Translations under genes and position numbers: made by a program
In this document: in pieces, positions 1 through 9,311 of the stretch
Layout of the letters: every line of letters begins with the position of its first letter
Numbering within the stretch: position 1 is the stretch's first letter
Assembly: GCA_964567045.1 (NCBI GenBank)
Contig: CAZMLE010000005.1
Location: 49,881 to 113,880 of the forward strand
Length of the DNA stretch: 64,000 bases
Direction of reading: 5' to 3'
Origin: JAFNGF01 sp964567045
Lineage (GTDB): Bacteria; Planctomycetota; Phycisphaerae; Sedimentisphaerales; Anaerobacaceae
Notes under the pieces: model-generated
What the model saw: the letters and a program-made list of their open reading frames with translations, nothing else
Database searches by the model: none
What the model was told of the DNA's origin: nothing

Positions 1-708
1 AATAGGGCGGTCGAAACAAACGACAAAATAGTCGATGCCTATATCGGGCTGGCAACCGCACAAAAATTAGCCCGCCGGAATGCTGAGGCCCTGACCACCC
101 TGTCACTGGCAGCGGCAATTCAACCGAACAGCTCATTTCTGTTCGCCGAGACAGCTAATCTGATTTTCAAAGCCGCTCTTGCCGAGGCTATGCCGCTGCA
201 TTATACGTCCGACTCTGATGACACGATAGAGGCTGTAATTTCGGCACACCGCCGGCAAATCACCTATCGCCCCCAGAATCCGGACCTGCACTACCGTTTG
301 GGCGTCCTGCTCATGAGCGTAGCAAAGCCGCAATTGGCCGCACAGTGTTTTCAAGCCGCCTTGGAGATAAATCCAACATACTCCAGAGCCAGGAGCAAGC
401 TCGCCGTGTGCCTATATGAAATAGGCCATAGAGAAGATGCTCTAGCGCAGCTTGCCGCCCCCCAGCATCTCACCAGAGAGACGCTCGAGCTTCACTACAA
501 GACAGCGTTACTTTACTGCAACCGATTAAAATTCGCATCTTCACTTATCAACCTTGACCGCTATCTGCACAATAACTTCGCCGCAACCGATGCGGCAGTC
601 AACATTTCGATAGTCCTTCAAAACTTAGGCTTGCTGGACAGAGTCGCAGCGATGTGGGAGAATCTGTCCGACACCGCCGACCAGGCTGTCACTGCCAGCA
701 GGCCGTAA
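1..708 (+). CDS. TPR-repeat protein, 5' end outside window
   Basis: The frame is open from base 1, so the start lies to the left; about 235 C-terminal residues are visible. The sequence is all alpha-helical with tetratricopeptide-like units: two Ala/Leu-rich helices before the first internal Met at 190, then a clear TPR around the segment reading DLHYRLGVLLMSVAKPQLAA, then a unit ending in INPTYSRA. TPRs are protein-interaction scaffolds; the partner cannot be told from this fragment. The ATG at 190 lies inside the repeat array and is unlikely to be the true start. The gene ends just before a weak hairpin with a T run. Confidence 0.75.
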   Translation, partial: NRAVETNDKIVDAYIGLATAQKLARRNAEALTTLSLAAAIQPNSSFLFAETANLIFKAALAEAMPLHYTSDSDDTIEAVISAHRRQITYRPQNPDLHYRLGVLLMSVAKPQLAAQCFQAALEINPTYSRARSKLAVCLYEIGHREDALAQLAAPQHLTRETLELHYKTALLYCNRLKFASSLINLDRYLHNNFAATDAAVNISIVLQNLGLLDRVAAMWENLSDTADQAVTASRP

Positions 709-1188
709 AAAGCCCCTCATGTTATAAAAAGTGCAAACACGCTTTTTTGCCCGAAAATAACTGCTGAATGAAACATAACATATCTTATGGGACGTTATTT
801 GCCGGCCCAAAACTACCGCTTTTTTCCTACTTTCGGGTAGAACCAACGCAGGTTTGCTTTGAGCACCGTGCCCGGCGTTTAGCCGTCGCCGGCACGGCGA
901 CGGGACGCCCGATGAAACGGCGACCACCACAACGTCAGCCAAGAACTCAATAGTAGCTATCTGTAGGCATCTGCAGCTTGGCATAAGTCGGCTCAAGGTG
1001 GGCATTTTTCAGGATGCGGGCCGGTGATGGTATAAAAAGAGCAGTCATCCTTTTTAAGGCTCATTGCAGGCTCCACCAGCGGGACAGCGACAAAACGCCT
1101 GTGTGGGCCGAAGCATGCCTGCTGCGGTGGGTTGCGGGCTTCAAAAAATTGGGTTTATGCACATCGGGGTCGGAAGAACGCACCTTAC
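709..1188. other. 480-bp non-coding stretch with a palindrome
   Basis: I see no convincing gene here; the short frames have no RBS or recognisable protein. It holds a GC-rich palindrome at 878-903 (TTTAGCCGTCGCCG with its complement CGGCGACGG) that resembles the one at 26157-26190. No structured RNA family was recognised. Confidence 0.5.
726..748 (+). terminator. Possible intrinsic terminator after the TPR gene
   Basis: Eighteen bases after the stop codon an A-rich arm (AAAAAGTG) is followed by CACGC and six T. The hairpin is imperfect because of a two-base bulge, but the position and T run fit a rho-independent terminator. Not folded by software. Confidence 0.3.
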
Positions 1189-1722
1189 TTAAAGTCCGAT
1201 AATGTGCTCTCCTGGGCTTCGCAGCGACAAGGGTTTGCCGAGGATTTCGTAATGCAGAATCGCCCTTCTGAGTTGCTCAGGGTCGTCGTAGGCCGGCAGA
1301 AAGGCAGGAGAGAATTCCGGCCCAGGCTTCTCAGCAGGCGACGGACGATAGTCCTGCAGCTCTTCAATGGGCTTGCTGATAGGTTCTGGTATTTCTTGTA
1401 GGCCCGGCTTAAGTCTGCTGGTCAGCGCTGCCAATTTGGGCTCTGGCAGACGCTGGTACCGCGCCGCTGGTGCAGGTGCTGCAGGCCGAGGACGAGCACT
1501 TTGCCGAAGTAATTCCTTACGCAGGCTTCTTGCTGCCGGCGGCGTCTCGCCCTGCCTGGGCCGTGACTGCTCTTGCTCATCTTCCAGCTGAGTCTTTCTC
1601 GCCTTGAGCAGACCGGCAACCGCCCACAAAGCCGCCAGCACTACAACTAATAATATATTCGCCCACTTTCCGACATCATCGCTTTGAACAGCCAAGATTA
1701 ATTGTGCCAAGAAATGTCCCAT
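1189..1722 (-). CDS. Small membrane-anchored protein downstream of floA
   Basis: A 177-residue protein of unknown function. One transmembrane helix lies at about residues 20-40 (ILLVVVLAALWAVAGLL). A charged, Pro/Ala-rich linker full of Gln, Glu and Arg follows, and then a compact C-terminal motif (DDPEQLRRAILHYEILGKPL at about 144-163). That motif looks like the conserved part and suggests the protein is real and planctomycete-typical. It is the last gene of a leftward run nfeD-nfeD-floA-this gene, so a role with the flotillin membrane system is possible but inferred only from position. No strong RBS is visible. Confidence 0.6.
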   Translation of the reverse strand: MGHFLAQLILAVQSDDVGKWANILLVVVLAALWAVAGLLKARKTQLEDEQEQSRPRQGETPPAARSLRKELLRQSARPRPAAPAPAARYQRLPEPKLAALTSRLKPGLQEIPEPISKPIEELQDYRPSPAEKPGPEFSPAFLPAYDDPEQLRRAILHYEILGKPLSLRSPGEHIIGL

Positions 1723-1760
1723 GATACTACCACACTAATGCTAATCTGTTTTAGGCCAAC

Positions 1761-1908
1761 CAGGCTATCAGGTTATCAGGCAGTGGATATCAGGGTATCA
1801 GAAAGTCAGGTTAAGCTCGCTAGTTTATGCCCTTTCTGCATACCCAAAGTTTTTCGACGTCCGCTGCTGTTGCTTCCTGATACCCTGATTTCCTGGTCCC
1901 CTGATGCC
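1761..1908. repeat. ATCAGG-word inverted repeat array (copy 1)
   Basis: The plus strand carries several copies of TATCAGG-type words (1764-1810), answered by the complement CCTGATA and CCTGAT at 1875-1908, so the spacer could fold on itself. It fills the floA-downstream spacer. A related array lies at 3474-3563 in the spacer between the two nfeD genes. Confidence 0.6.
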
Positions 1909-1922
1909 CTTACATTTCTCTG

Positions 1923-2933
1923 TCATTCTTTCTTCTTAGGTTTCGCTATCGACTCGCGCATTTCTGTATCTGCGCCGATGTTCTTCAGCCGATAATAGTC
2001 CATAATCCCGAGGTTGCCCTTTTTGAAGGCCTCGGCTATGGCCAGCGGCACCTTTGCCTCGTTTTCGACCACCAGAGCTCGCATTTCCTGCTCGCGGGCG
2101 AATGCCATAGCCCGGCGTTTTTCTGCCTCGGCCTGTGCTCTTTGCAGATCTGCTTGGGCCTGGGCGGTCTGGAGTTCCGCCCCGACATTCACGCCCACAT
2201 CGACATCGGCGATATCAATAGATAAAATCTCAAAGGCCGTGCCTGCATCCAATCCCTTTGCCAGCACCGCTTTAGAAATGCTGTCGGGGCTTTCCAAAAC
2301 GCTCTTATAGGTTATAGCGCTTCCGATAGTGGTGACAATCCCCTCGCCCACACGGGCGATAACGGTCTCTTCTCCAGCACCGCCGATTAATCTTGCAATA
2401 TTGGCCCGGACAGTTACCCGCGCCTTGGCTTTTAGCTGGATACCGTCCTGAGCAACTGCGTCAACCGTGTCTTTGCCCTTTTTAGGGTCGGGACAATCGA
2501 TAACCTTGGGAATAACGCTTGTCTGGACCGCTTCGAGAATATCGCGGCCGGCCAGGTCGATGGCGGTAGCTGTCTTCAGCGTCAGATCGATGTTTGCCCT
2601 GTTGGCAGCGATCAGGGCACGCACCACATTGGGGACATGGCCACCAGCTAAGTAGTGGCTTTCCAAATCCACCGTGGTCAGGGTTAGCCCTGCCTGAATC
2701 GCCATTATTTTGCTCAGGACGATAGTTCTGATATCGACCTTTCTCAGCCACATTCCGATAAGCTCAGCGAATTTTACGTCGGCTCGTGATAATTTTGCCT
2801 GCAGCCATAGCCTGAAAAACTTTAAGAACAACAGGAAAAAAACCAGGGCTGCAATAATAAGGATGACTAAAAGCGTCAGCCCGATAGTCTCAGCAGCACC
2901 GGCTGCAAGGATTACACGCATTGAATCAAACAT
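1923..2933 (-). CDS. floA: Flotillin-like protein FloA
   Basis: 336 residues, the usual FloA/UPF0365 length. A hydrophobic membrane-inserting segment at about residues 12-40 is followed by the SPFH-like core (the stretch around [20 protein letters not shown] is typical) and an Ala/Glu/Gln-rich coiled coil at about 240-300, which carries flotillin oligomerisation. Bacterial FloA organises functional membrane microdomains and acts with NfeD proteins; here both NfeD forms lie directly upstream on the same strand, 15 bp and about 650 bp away. This is the classical nfeD-floA arrangement, which makes the assignment secure. The C-terminus is Lys-rich. Confidence 0.93.
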   Translation of the reverse strand: MFDSMRVILAAGAAETIGLTLLVILIIAALVFFLLFLKFFRLWLQAKLSRADVKFAELIGMWLRKVDIRTIVLSKIMAIQAGLTLTTVDLESHYLAGGHVPNVVRALIAANRANIDLTLKTATAIDLAGRDILEAVQTSVIPKVIDCPDPKKGKDTVDAVAQDGIQLKAKARVTVRANIARLIGGAGEETVIARVGEGIVTTIGSAITYKSVLESPDSISKAVLAKGLDAGTAFEILSIDIADVDVGVNVGAELQTAQAQADLQRAQAEAEKRRAMAFAREQEMRALVVENEAKVPLAIAEAFKKGNLGIMDYYRLKNIGADTEMRESIAKPKKKE

Positions 2934-2948
2934 CTTTTCACCCTTTCA

Positions 2949-3443
2949 CTAATTTTCTTCTATTTGGCGAACGGTTAACTGCGTAGCTTGCACGCGGATA
3001 ACCTTGACCTTTTTGCCCTTATCAACATACCCGCTTTCTGCCACGCACTCAACTCTCCATCCTGAAAAATCGCAGGTGCCCACCGGTCGCAGCGGCGTAA
3101 GGACAATGCCCACAGCCCCCAGCAGATCTTTCAGTTCGGATGAATCTGCTATGGCATCGCCCGGCTCGCGATGCGGCGGCGTAAGTGTCACACTTCTTCC
3201 GAACTTGGTTCTGGGAAACATTCTGTATGCCAGTACCAACAGCGATGGCACCATAATAGCAGCAATTACCACGCCTGCCCACCCAGCGGTGGCACTATAC
3301 TGGAAAAATATCAATATCCCGCCGACCACACAGGCAAAGGCACACGCGCTGAGCAAGCCGCCGCTCGGCACAAATACCTCAGCTACTATCAGCGCCGCAC
3401 ACGCAAGATACAAAAAAACGGCAAAAACCAGCCACCAACCCAT
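2949..3443 (-). CDS. Short NfeD-family membrane protein
   Basis: 164 residues: two or three transmembrane helices in the first 75 residues, then a small beta-rich domain with GAVGIVLTPLRPVG and SGWRVECVAESGYVDKG. These are the signature strands of the NfeD OB-fold. The protease domain of long NfeD is absent. Short NfeD proteins are thought to partner flotillins, and floA follows 15 bp downstream. An AGAGG ribosome site lies about 7 bp before the ATG. Confidence 0.88.
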   Translation of the reverse strand: MGWWLVFAVFLYLACAALIVAEVFVPSGGLLSACAFACVVGGILIFFQYSATAGWAGVVIAAIMVPSLLVLAYRMFPRTKFGRSVTLTPPHREPGDAIADSSELKDLLGAVGIVLTPLRPVGTCDFSGWRVECVAESGYVDKGKKVKVIRVQATQLTVRQIEEN

Positions 3444-3473
3444 CAGTTTACCTCTTATGAAGACGGAAATCAG

Positions 3474-3563
3474 AGCATCAGGATATCAGATAGTGGCCAC
3501 CAGGGTATCAGATTATCAGGTTTGTCCACAAAGACAGGATTGGTTTTTCCTGATATCCTGATA
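3474..3563. repeat. ATCAGG-word inverted repeat array (copy 2)
   Basis: Words CATCAGGATATCAG and GGTATCAGATTATCAGG on the plus strand (3475-3520) face CCTGATATCCTGATAG at 3549-3564, forming a potential long hairpin between the two nfeD genes. The words match those at 1761-1908. Confidence 0.6.
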
Positions 3564-3585
3564 GCCTTCAATTATTTGCACTCTG

Positions 3586-5151
3586 TCATCCGTCCCCTGT
3601 CGTCCTTCTTTTAACTACGACCCTATTACCATGAAGTTCGGCTATCTGAACCTTAGTGCCCTTATCCAGAAACTCGGCGGTGGCAACCACATCGACTATC
3701 GCATCGCCGAATCTTGCCTTTCCGGTGGGCCTCAGCGCAGAAGTCACCTCGCCGGTGTCACCCACATTCAACGCTGCGATTTTGCTTTCCGGCGGAGTTG
3801 TCATACTGACCCGCGTTTCGCCGCCCTGCGTGGCCACAGTTGGCACAAGCATAAGCCCGCTTAGAAACTGAAACTTCGGCAGGTGTTTGGCCAGCAGCCA
3901 CGCCAGGACGACAAATCCTGCCACGCCCAGCGATAGCCCCAGGAATCCGCTGACAAATAATTGCCAGTCAAGCGCTGAGTACGGCCACGGCAGCCGATTC
4001 GGCGGATTCTTAATGAGCATGCCGAACAAGCCCACCAGTATGCAAACGATTCCCAGCGTCCCTGCAATACCGAAGCCGGGCAGAACAAAAATCTCAATCG
4101 CCAACAAGATCACCCCAACGATGAACAAAGCGACCTCCACCCAGTTCGCCAGTCCCACCAGATATTTACTGCCGATGATGACGGCAAAGCATATCAGCGC
4201 CACCAGTCCCGGCAGCCCAACGCCCGGCGTGCTGAATTCTATGTAAACCCCCAGCAGCGCCAGCATGACCAGCACGGCCATTACCGCGGGCGAGTTTATC
4301 CAGCGAACCATCTCCTCCGACCACAGCGTCTTTAGCACCATCGGCTCACCGGCAAAAGTCACGTGATCACGCTCCGCCAAAAAAGTAAGCACCGCTGCCC
4401 GGTCCTTAACCACTGCCCGGGCGATCTTGTACTGCTGCGCTTGAGAGGCCGTCAGCGTCAGAATCTCGGTATCTTTAACTATCCGCTCTTTGTTGTCCAG
4501 GTCGTACTTGTTGGGGTCTTTGGGCAGCCCATCACTTTCAAAGAACTCATACTGGCCGCTGTGGCGGTTTTTGACCTGCCAGACCTCGATCTGCATCGTG
4601 ACCATTGCCCGCAGTAATGGCTTAGGATAGCCATTTGCTTCTGCCGCCCTCTCGAAGATTCCCCGGATAAAGCTTTCTGCTTTTTCTCGCTCAACGCCTT
4701 CCAATTGGCCGCCCAGCGCAATCGGTGCACAATCGCCAATAGTGGTATTCTCCCGCATGATTACGTCCTGGCAGGAGACACTTATCATTGCCCCAGCCGA
4801 TATCGCCTTTGTTGTCACGTAGGCTACCGTGTGGGCTTTTTTGCCGAATCTCAGTATCAGGTCGTCGGAAATATCCACTGCCGATTGGACAAAACCGCCG
4901 TAGGTGTCAATTTCATAAATTATGTAATCCACGTCCGCATCGAGGGCTATTTGAGTTCTGCGCCGGATGGACCGGCGAAGCCCATCGTCAATCATGCCCT
5001 CGCAGCTAATTACCGCTGCTTGTGCGGTTGATTGCTCGGCAGCCGGGATAGTCGGTTGGCCCTGGCTTACTGCGCGAATCAGCCCTGCTCCTGTTATCAG
5101 GCACAAAGAGAAAATCGGGATGGCCCGGAGTGCGTACTTCATGTCCAACAT
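3586..5151 (-). CDS. nfeD: Long NfeD: membrane-bound ClpP-class serine protease
   Basis: About 521 residues. An N-terminal signal or anchor is followed by a ClpP/SppA-like protease domain (VISCEGMIDDGL, IYEIDTYGGFVQSAVDI, and ISAGAMISVSC with the likely nucleophile Ser in SAGAM). Then come about five transmembrane helices (INSPAVMAVLVMLALLGVYIEF onward) and a C-terminal NfeD OB-fold (GDTGEVTSALRPTGKARFGD). Long NfeD proteases cleave stomatin/flotillin-type proteins in characterised archaeal examples; floA two genes downstream is the natural partner. I place the start at the ATG at 5151, preceded by AAAGGT. The upstream ATG at 5178 would add nine unlikely residues, and the ATG at 5142 is also possible. 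Confidence 0.9.
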   Translation of the reverse strand: MLDMKYALRAIPIFSLCLITGAGLIRAVSQGQPTIPAAEQSTAQAAVISCEGMIDDGLRRSIRRRTQIALDADVDYIIYEIDTYGGFVQSAVDISDDLILRFGKKAHTVAYVTTKAISAGAMISVSCQDVIMRENTTIGDCAPIALGGQLEGVEREKAESFIRGIFERAAEANGYPKPLLRAMVTMQIEVWQVKNRHSGQYEFFESDGLPKDPNKYDLDNKERIVKDTEILTLTASQAQQYKIARAVVKDRAAVLTFLAERDHVTFAGEPMVLKTLWSEEMVRWINSPAVMAVLVMLALLGVYIEFSTPGVGLPGLVALICFAVIIGSKYLVGLANWVEVALFIVGVILLAIEIFVLPGFGIAGTLGIVCILVGLFGMLIKNPPNRLPWPYSALDWQLFVSGFLGLSLGVAGFVVLAWLLAKHLPKFQFLSGLMLVPTVATQGGETRVSMTTPPESKIAALNVGDTGEVTSALRPTGKARFGDAIVDVVATAEFLDKGTKVQIAELHGNRVVVKRRTTGDG

Positions 5152-5233
5152 TTTACCTTTATATGGCCGATTTGGCAATGCCTGTTTCCAAGCACAGGGC
5201 GATTTTCGGCCTTACCCCCCTGCCGGTGCGTAC

Positions 5234-6343
5234 CTATGCCAGCCTGCGCAAGATTTCTATGCCTTGCTGCAGTTTCTCGTTGCTGGTGGCATAGCTTATC
5301 CTGAAGTGCGTGTCTTTCTCGCTGAATACGTTGCCCGGTATGATAAGCACGTTGTTTTTTATCGCCTTGGCTACGAATTCAGCTGCCCGTCCGCCCGGCG
5401 CTTTTGGGAAGGCGTAAAACGCCCCGCCGGGCTTTATCAGTTCAAACTTATCCTTGAGCCCTTCGTAAATAAGGTCTCTCTTTGCCCTGTATTGCTCGAC
5501 AAAGCGGGTCACATCATAATCAAGGGCAGCGATGGCTGCTTTTTGAAAAGGCGTGGGCGCACAGACAAAGGTGTACTGCTGTATCTTGGTCATCTCTTCT
5601 ATCACGGCGTGCAGACACGGATGTGCGGCGGCAAAGCCAAGCCGCCAGCCCGTCATCGCATAAGGCTTACTGAACCCCCGCAGCAGGAGCGTCTTTTTGT
5701 AATAATTAGCGATACTGGTGAACCTGCCGTCGTAGCAGAATCTCTCGTAAATCTCGTCAGCGAGAATCAATATGTCTTTTTCCGCCGCGATTTCAGCCAG
5801 TGCTTTAATGTCCTTCTCTGAATAGACGACGCCGGTCGGATTGCACGGCGAATTCAGTATTATCATCTTGGTCTTTTCGGTTATCGCTTCGGCAATTTTG
5901 TCGACGGGCAGAGAAAATTGCGGGTAGCTACTTACATACACACATTTTGCGCCCACCATCGTGGGGACGTGCTTATAAATCACGAAATACGGGTCGGGAA
6001 TGACGACTTCATCGCCCGGATTGATAAGTGCCAGAAACGCCAGCAAAAGTCCCCCGCTTACGCCGCTTGTCACCAGCAGCGATGGATTTTGCCAGCCAAT
6101 TTCTTTTTTAACTAATTCACTAATTCTCTGTTGTAAAAGTGCATCACCGCTTGTTTGCGAATACTTATTGAATCCCTGGCGGATGGCCTTTATCGCTTCT
6201 TCTTTTAGCTCCTCCGGCACATCGAAGTCCGGCTGGCCAATCGAAAAATTGACCGGGTCTTTTAGCTTTTCCGCCAGCGCAAATACTTTTCTAATGCCGC
6301 TGGCGTCGATTTTGGCCGTTCTATCTGCAAGAATCTCGTCCAT
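5234..6343 (-). CDS. PLP-dependent aminotransferase, class I/II (AspC-like)
   Basis: About 369 residues, fold type I aminotransferase. Visible signatures: FSIGQPDFDVPEELK near the start, NSPCNPTGVVYS for substrate binding, ADEIYERF with the PLP-contacting Asp/Tyr, and GFSKPYAMTGWRLG with the Schiff-base Lys. A C-terminal Arg for the substrate carboxylate lies in HFRISYATS. The family covers aspartate, aromatic and related amino acids; the exact substrate cannot be read from sequence. I start at ATG 6343 (MDEILADRT) rather than the GTG at 6361. It lies upstream of nfeD on the same strand with an 82-bp gap. Confidence 0.88.
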   Translation of the reverse strand: MDEILADRTAKIDASGIRKVFALAEKLKDPVNFSIGQPDFDVPEELKEEAIKAIRQGFNKYSQTSGDALLQQRISELVKKEIGWQNPSLLVTSGVSGGLLLAFLALINPGDEVVIPDPYFVIYKHVPTMVGAKCVYVSSYPQFSLPVDKIAEAITEKTKMIILNSPCNPTGVVYSEKDIKALAEIAAEKDILILADEIYERFCYDGRFTSIANYYKKTLLLRGFSKPYAMTGWRLGFAAAHPCLHAVIEEMTKIQQYTFVCAPTPFQKAAIAALDYDVTRFVEQYRAKRDLIYEGLKDKFELIKPGGAFYAFPKAPGGRAAEFVAKAIKNNVLIIPGNVFSEKDTHFRISYATSNEKLQQGIEILRRLA

Positions 6344-6389
6344 TGGCGAGTATCTTACCACAGATAACCACCAAATCCAACTTGAAAAT

Positions 6390-6435
6390 ATTTATCCGCC
6401 TTCGGCGGATTTAGCCCGGCAATTTATTGCCGGGT
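6390..6435. repeat. Paired palindromes upstream of the isomerase-like gene
   Basis: Two adjacent palindromes: TATCCGCCTTCGGCGGAT, then TTTAGCCCGGCAATTTATTG running into CCGGG (6410-6434). The second recurs at 8035-8060 in the same orientation with one base changed, so the two copies flank the gene between them. Confidence 0.75.
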
Positions 6436-6512
6436 TCCTCTACCTAAAGTAAACTGGTCTCATGACAGGTATACGTGAAGAACGTGATCTAATTCGAATG
6501 CAGGAGAGTACT

Positions 6513-8039
6513 ATGCGTTGCAGTGACATGAATCGCAGGCAGTTCGTTGCCTTGACCACAGCGGGCCTTGCGGGCCAAATCCTGGGCTTCGGCACATCAT
6601 CGCCGGCTCAGCCAAAAGGCCAGGACTGGGACCCGAACAAGCCGCTCGTCTGCACGGGCAAAGCCCTGACCGTGCAACCCGTCCTTATGTACAGAGTGGC
6701 CGAGAAACGAGAGGCGACCTCATGGAAATCGTGGGGCGGTGTGCAAAGCGATGAGGCGGCTGGGGCTGAGGCGCAGCGGATATCGAAAGAGCTAAGCGAA
6801 CTATCCTCGCGGTCCGAATTTCCCGTAAAGGTTCTGCCAGTGGTTAAAATCAAATCCACCTCAGAGGCCGCACAGGTGCACGCCAATGAGTATGACGTGG
6901 TACTGGTCTACGCTGCCGCGGGCTCAGGCGAATTGCTGAGAGCATGTTTCGCGCAGAAAAAGGATAAGGACACCGTTATCTTCGTCAGGCACCGCAGCGG
7001 CCCCGCCTATTACTGGTACGAAGCCCTGAGCACTAAGTATCTCGAAACCGGCGAAGCTGGCCCGGGGCAAAATTCCTATCTCGATCATGGAGGCGTCCAC
7101 GTTGATGATGTCGTTGTCGATGATTATGACGAGCTTCTCTGGCGTCTGCGTGCCCTCTACGGGTTGAAGAACTTTATCGGCGCCAGAATTGTCGCTCTGG
7201 GCGGGCCGTGGGGCAAGTATTCGCCCGAAGCCCCCCAGGTCGCCCGCGACAAATTCAGGCTCAACATCATCGATGTCAGCTACGATGAAATCGCCGCCCG
7301 TGTCAAAACCACGATGCAAGACCGTGATGCCCTCGCCACTGCTCATCGCTGGGCTCAAGAATACTTGTCGTTACCGAATACGACTCTTATGACCGACAGG
7401 ACGTTTGTGGATAACGCCTTTTTGCTCTACAGTGTTTTCCGGGACCTGATGCGCGAGCATGATGCACCGGCTTTCACGATCCGGGGGTGCATGACCACCA
7501 TTCTGCCCATAGCGCGGACGACGCCGTGCCTGTCTTTGAGCCTGCTCAACGACCAGGGCCTGATGGCGTTCTGCGAGTCTGATCTCGTGATCATCCCCGC
7601 CGGCATCCTGCTGCATCACGTATCGGGCAAGCCCGTGTTTCTGCACAACTCGACATTCCCGCACGATGGCACAGTCACCTGTGCCCACTGTAGCGCCCCG
7701 CGTCGGCTGGATGGCGTGCGTTACGAGCCGGCTAAGATCATGACCCATTATGAATCCGAGTATGGGGCCGCACCGAAGGTTGAGATGCCTCTTGGCCGGC
7801 AGGTGACATTTATCGATCCCGAATACAGCACGGGCCGGTGGCTGGGCTTCACCGGAATCGTCAAGGATAATCCCTTTTATGAGATCTGCCGCTCGCAGCA
7901 GGATGTCGAAATCCAGGGCGATTGGAGAAAGCTGGTAAATGAGGTCCGCGACTCGCACTGGATGATGGTTTACGGCGACTATGTGAAAGAGCTCGGCTAC
8001 GCCGCCCGCAAAATCGGCATCAACTGGACCACCATTTAG
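6513..8039 (+). CDS. Tat-exported sugar-isomerase-fold protein (FucI/AraA-like)
   Basis: 508 residues from the ATG at 6513, chosen because AGGAG lies 6 bp upstream. The leader has a twin-arginine motif (NRRQFVALTTAG) followed by a hydrophobic stretch, so it is predicted to be Tat-exported. The body resembles the L-fucose/L-arabinose isomerase fold: an N-terminal Rossmann-like half (YDVVLVYAAAGSGEL), and a C-terminal half with GCMTTILPIARTTPCLSLS and LHNSTFPHDGTVTCAHC. No assigned activity can be read. A second protein of similar design is at 37514-38968. Export of an isomerase-like fold is unusual outside planctomycetes. The stop codon lies in a palindromic repeat. Confidence 0.7.
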   Translation: MRCSDMNRRQFVALTTAGLAGQILGFGTSSPAQPKGQDWDPNKPLVCTGKALTVQPVLMYRVAEKREATSWKSWGGVQSDEAAGAEAQRISKELSELSSRSEFPVKVLPVVKIKSTSEAAQVHANEYDVVLVYAAAGSGELLRACFAQKKDKDTVIFVRHRSGPAYYWYEALSTKYLETGEAGPGQNSYLDHGGVHVDDVVVDDYDELLWRLRALYGLKNFIGARIVALGGPWGKYSPEAPQVARDKFRLNIIDVSYDEIAARVKTTMQDRDALATAHRWAQEYLSLPNTTLMTDRTFVDNAFLLYSVFRDLMREHDAPAFTIRGCMTTILPIARTTPCLSLSLLNDQGLMAFCESDLVIIPAGILLHHVSGKPVFLHNSTFPHDGTVTCAHCSAPRRLDGVRYEPAKIMTHYESEYGAAPKVEMPLGRQVTFIDPEYSTGRWLGFTGIVKDNPFYEICRSQQDVEIQGDWRKLVNEVRDSHWMMVYGDYVKELGYAARKIGINWTTI

Positions 8040-8060
8040 CCCGGCAATTTACTGCCGGGG
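8035..8060. repeat. Palindrome containing the stop codon of the preceding gene
   Basis: TTTAGCCCGGCAATTTACTG running into CCGGGG; the TAG of the preceding CDS (8037-8039) is bases 3-5 of the repeat. It matches 6410-6434 in the same orientation. Confidence 0.75.
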
Positions 8061-8232
8061 CATCCGACTTTCTCGTCGTCTAAATTGCCCTTGACAATCT
8101 AAAGAGAATCATAGAACATTAGATAATCTGTCTCAGTATCATTACTCGCTCGAAATGCTAGGGCGGGTGCGATTATCGTATGATAATCAGCAATTTTAAC
8201 GGAAAAGTAAGTTGCCAATTGGAGCTTAGGCT

Positions 8233-9309
8233 ATGATAAGCGAGGTGCTAATAAAAAACTTTAAGTGCTTCAAGCAGTTGACACTGCCTGACCTTGGGCG
8301 TGTAACTCTAATCGCCGGCAGAAATAACGTCGGTAAGACGGCGCTCCTAGAAGCCCTATTCCTGTTTTTTGATCGCACTCCGCCAAACATGATTTTGAAG
8401 CAATATGGGTGGCGAGGGGTAGGAAATGTAATCACCAGACCAGAGGCCGTGTGGGGGCCCGTGTTCAGAAACTATGCCATGGACGAGGAGATATTCATCT
8501 CTCTGCGGATCGATGGAAAACAGGAAAGTGCAAGATATAAATACAATCCAAACTTCCTTCTTGAGGAGATACCACCGAATGAGGTACGTTCCGCGCCCGA
8601 AGGGAAAAGTGTACGAACAGATATGGAGCCCGTGCACTCAGTTGCACTCGACATAGAATATGACGACGGTTCACAGACCAAAAAAACTGCCCACCTTCTT
8701 ATCAGTCCACAAGGCGCCCAAGGTATCAAGCAAGACTACGTTCAGACGCTACTAAGAACAGCAGTTGTCCTCCCCGCAAGGCTTCATATTTCTTCCAAAG
8801 AGACCTGTGACCGCTTCAGTAAATTCACCAAAATGCGGAGGCAATCTGATGTGGTGCAGTTTCTTAAACTCATGGAACCCCGATTAAAAGAACTCGCAGT
8901 GATTACGGAAGGCCCAGAGCCAGTCATTCATGCTGATATCGGGCTACCTGAAATGACGCCGATTCCATTTATTGGCGGAGGGATGACCAGGTTATTGGAC
9001 ATTATACTTGCAATAGCTTGGTGTGAAAACAGCAGCGTTCTCGTTGATGAGGTTGAGAACGGCATTCATAGGTCACTATTGCCAAAAATATGGGAGGCGA
9101 TAGGTAAAGCGGCAGAAAATTTCAATTGCCAAGTCATCGCAACAACACACAGTTATGAGTGTTTAGAAGCAGCCCACAAAGGCTTGGCCAACAGGCCAGA
9201 AGATTTCCGTTACATCCGCCTTGACCGTGAAGGCGATGTTATCACCGCCAAGACGTCGAATTATGATATGCTTGGGTCCGCAATTGCCCATAATCTGGAG
9301 ATTCGCTGA
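8233..9309 (+). CDS. AAA ATPase, OLD/RecF-like (ATP-binding, SMC-type)
   Basis: 358 residues. It begins with the typical ISEVLIKNFKCF of OLD/RecF-type ATPases. Walker A is GRNNVGKT (residues 29-36), Walker B is VLVDEVENG with Asp272/Glu273, and the D-loop-like GIHRSLLPKIW and switch His (TTHS, 305-308) follow. The middle holds an insert with few recognisable motifs. There is no TOPRIM domain in this protein; the next gene, 2 bp downstream, supplies a TOPRIM-like domain. Such ATPase + TOPRIM pairs occur as two-gene phage-defence systems (PARIS, AbiL, split OLD). A defence role is inferred from this architecture. An alternative is DNA-repair housekeeping. Confidence 0.85.
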   Translation: MISEVLIKNFKCFKQLTLPDLGRVTLIAGRNNVGKTALLEALFLFFDRTPPNMILKQYGWRGVGNVITRPEAVWGPVFRNYAMDEEIFISLRIDGKQESARYKYNPNFLLEEIPPNEVRSAPEGKSVRTDMEPVHSVALDIEYDDGSQTKKTAHLLISPQGAQGIKQDYVQTLLRTAVVLPARLHISSKETCDRFSKFTKMRRQSDVVQFLKLMEPRLKELAVITEGPEPVIHADIGLPEMTPIPFIGGGMTRLLDIILAIAWCENSSVLVDEVENGIHRSLLPKIWEAIGKAAENFNCQVIATTHSYECLEAAHKGLANRPEDFRYIRLDREGDVITAKTSNYDMLGSAIAHNLEIR

Positions 9310-9311
9310 CG

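Noticed and set aside
625..1005. 126-codon minus-strand frame
   Set aside because: Overlaps the end of the TPR gene and a palindrome; composition is not protein-like.
4967..5821. 284-codon open frame on the plus strand
   Set aside because: Entirely antisense to nfeD and the aminotransferase, both of which have clear motifs; the translation shows no domain.
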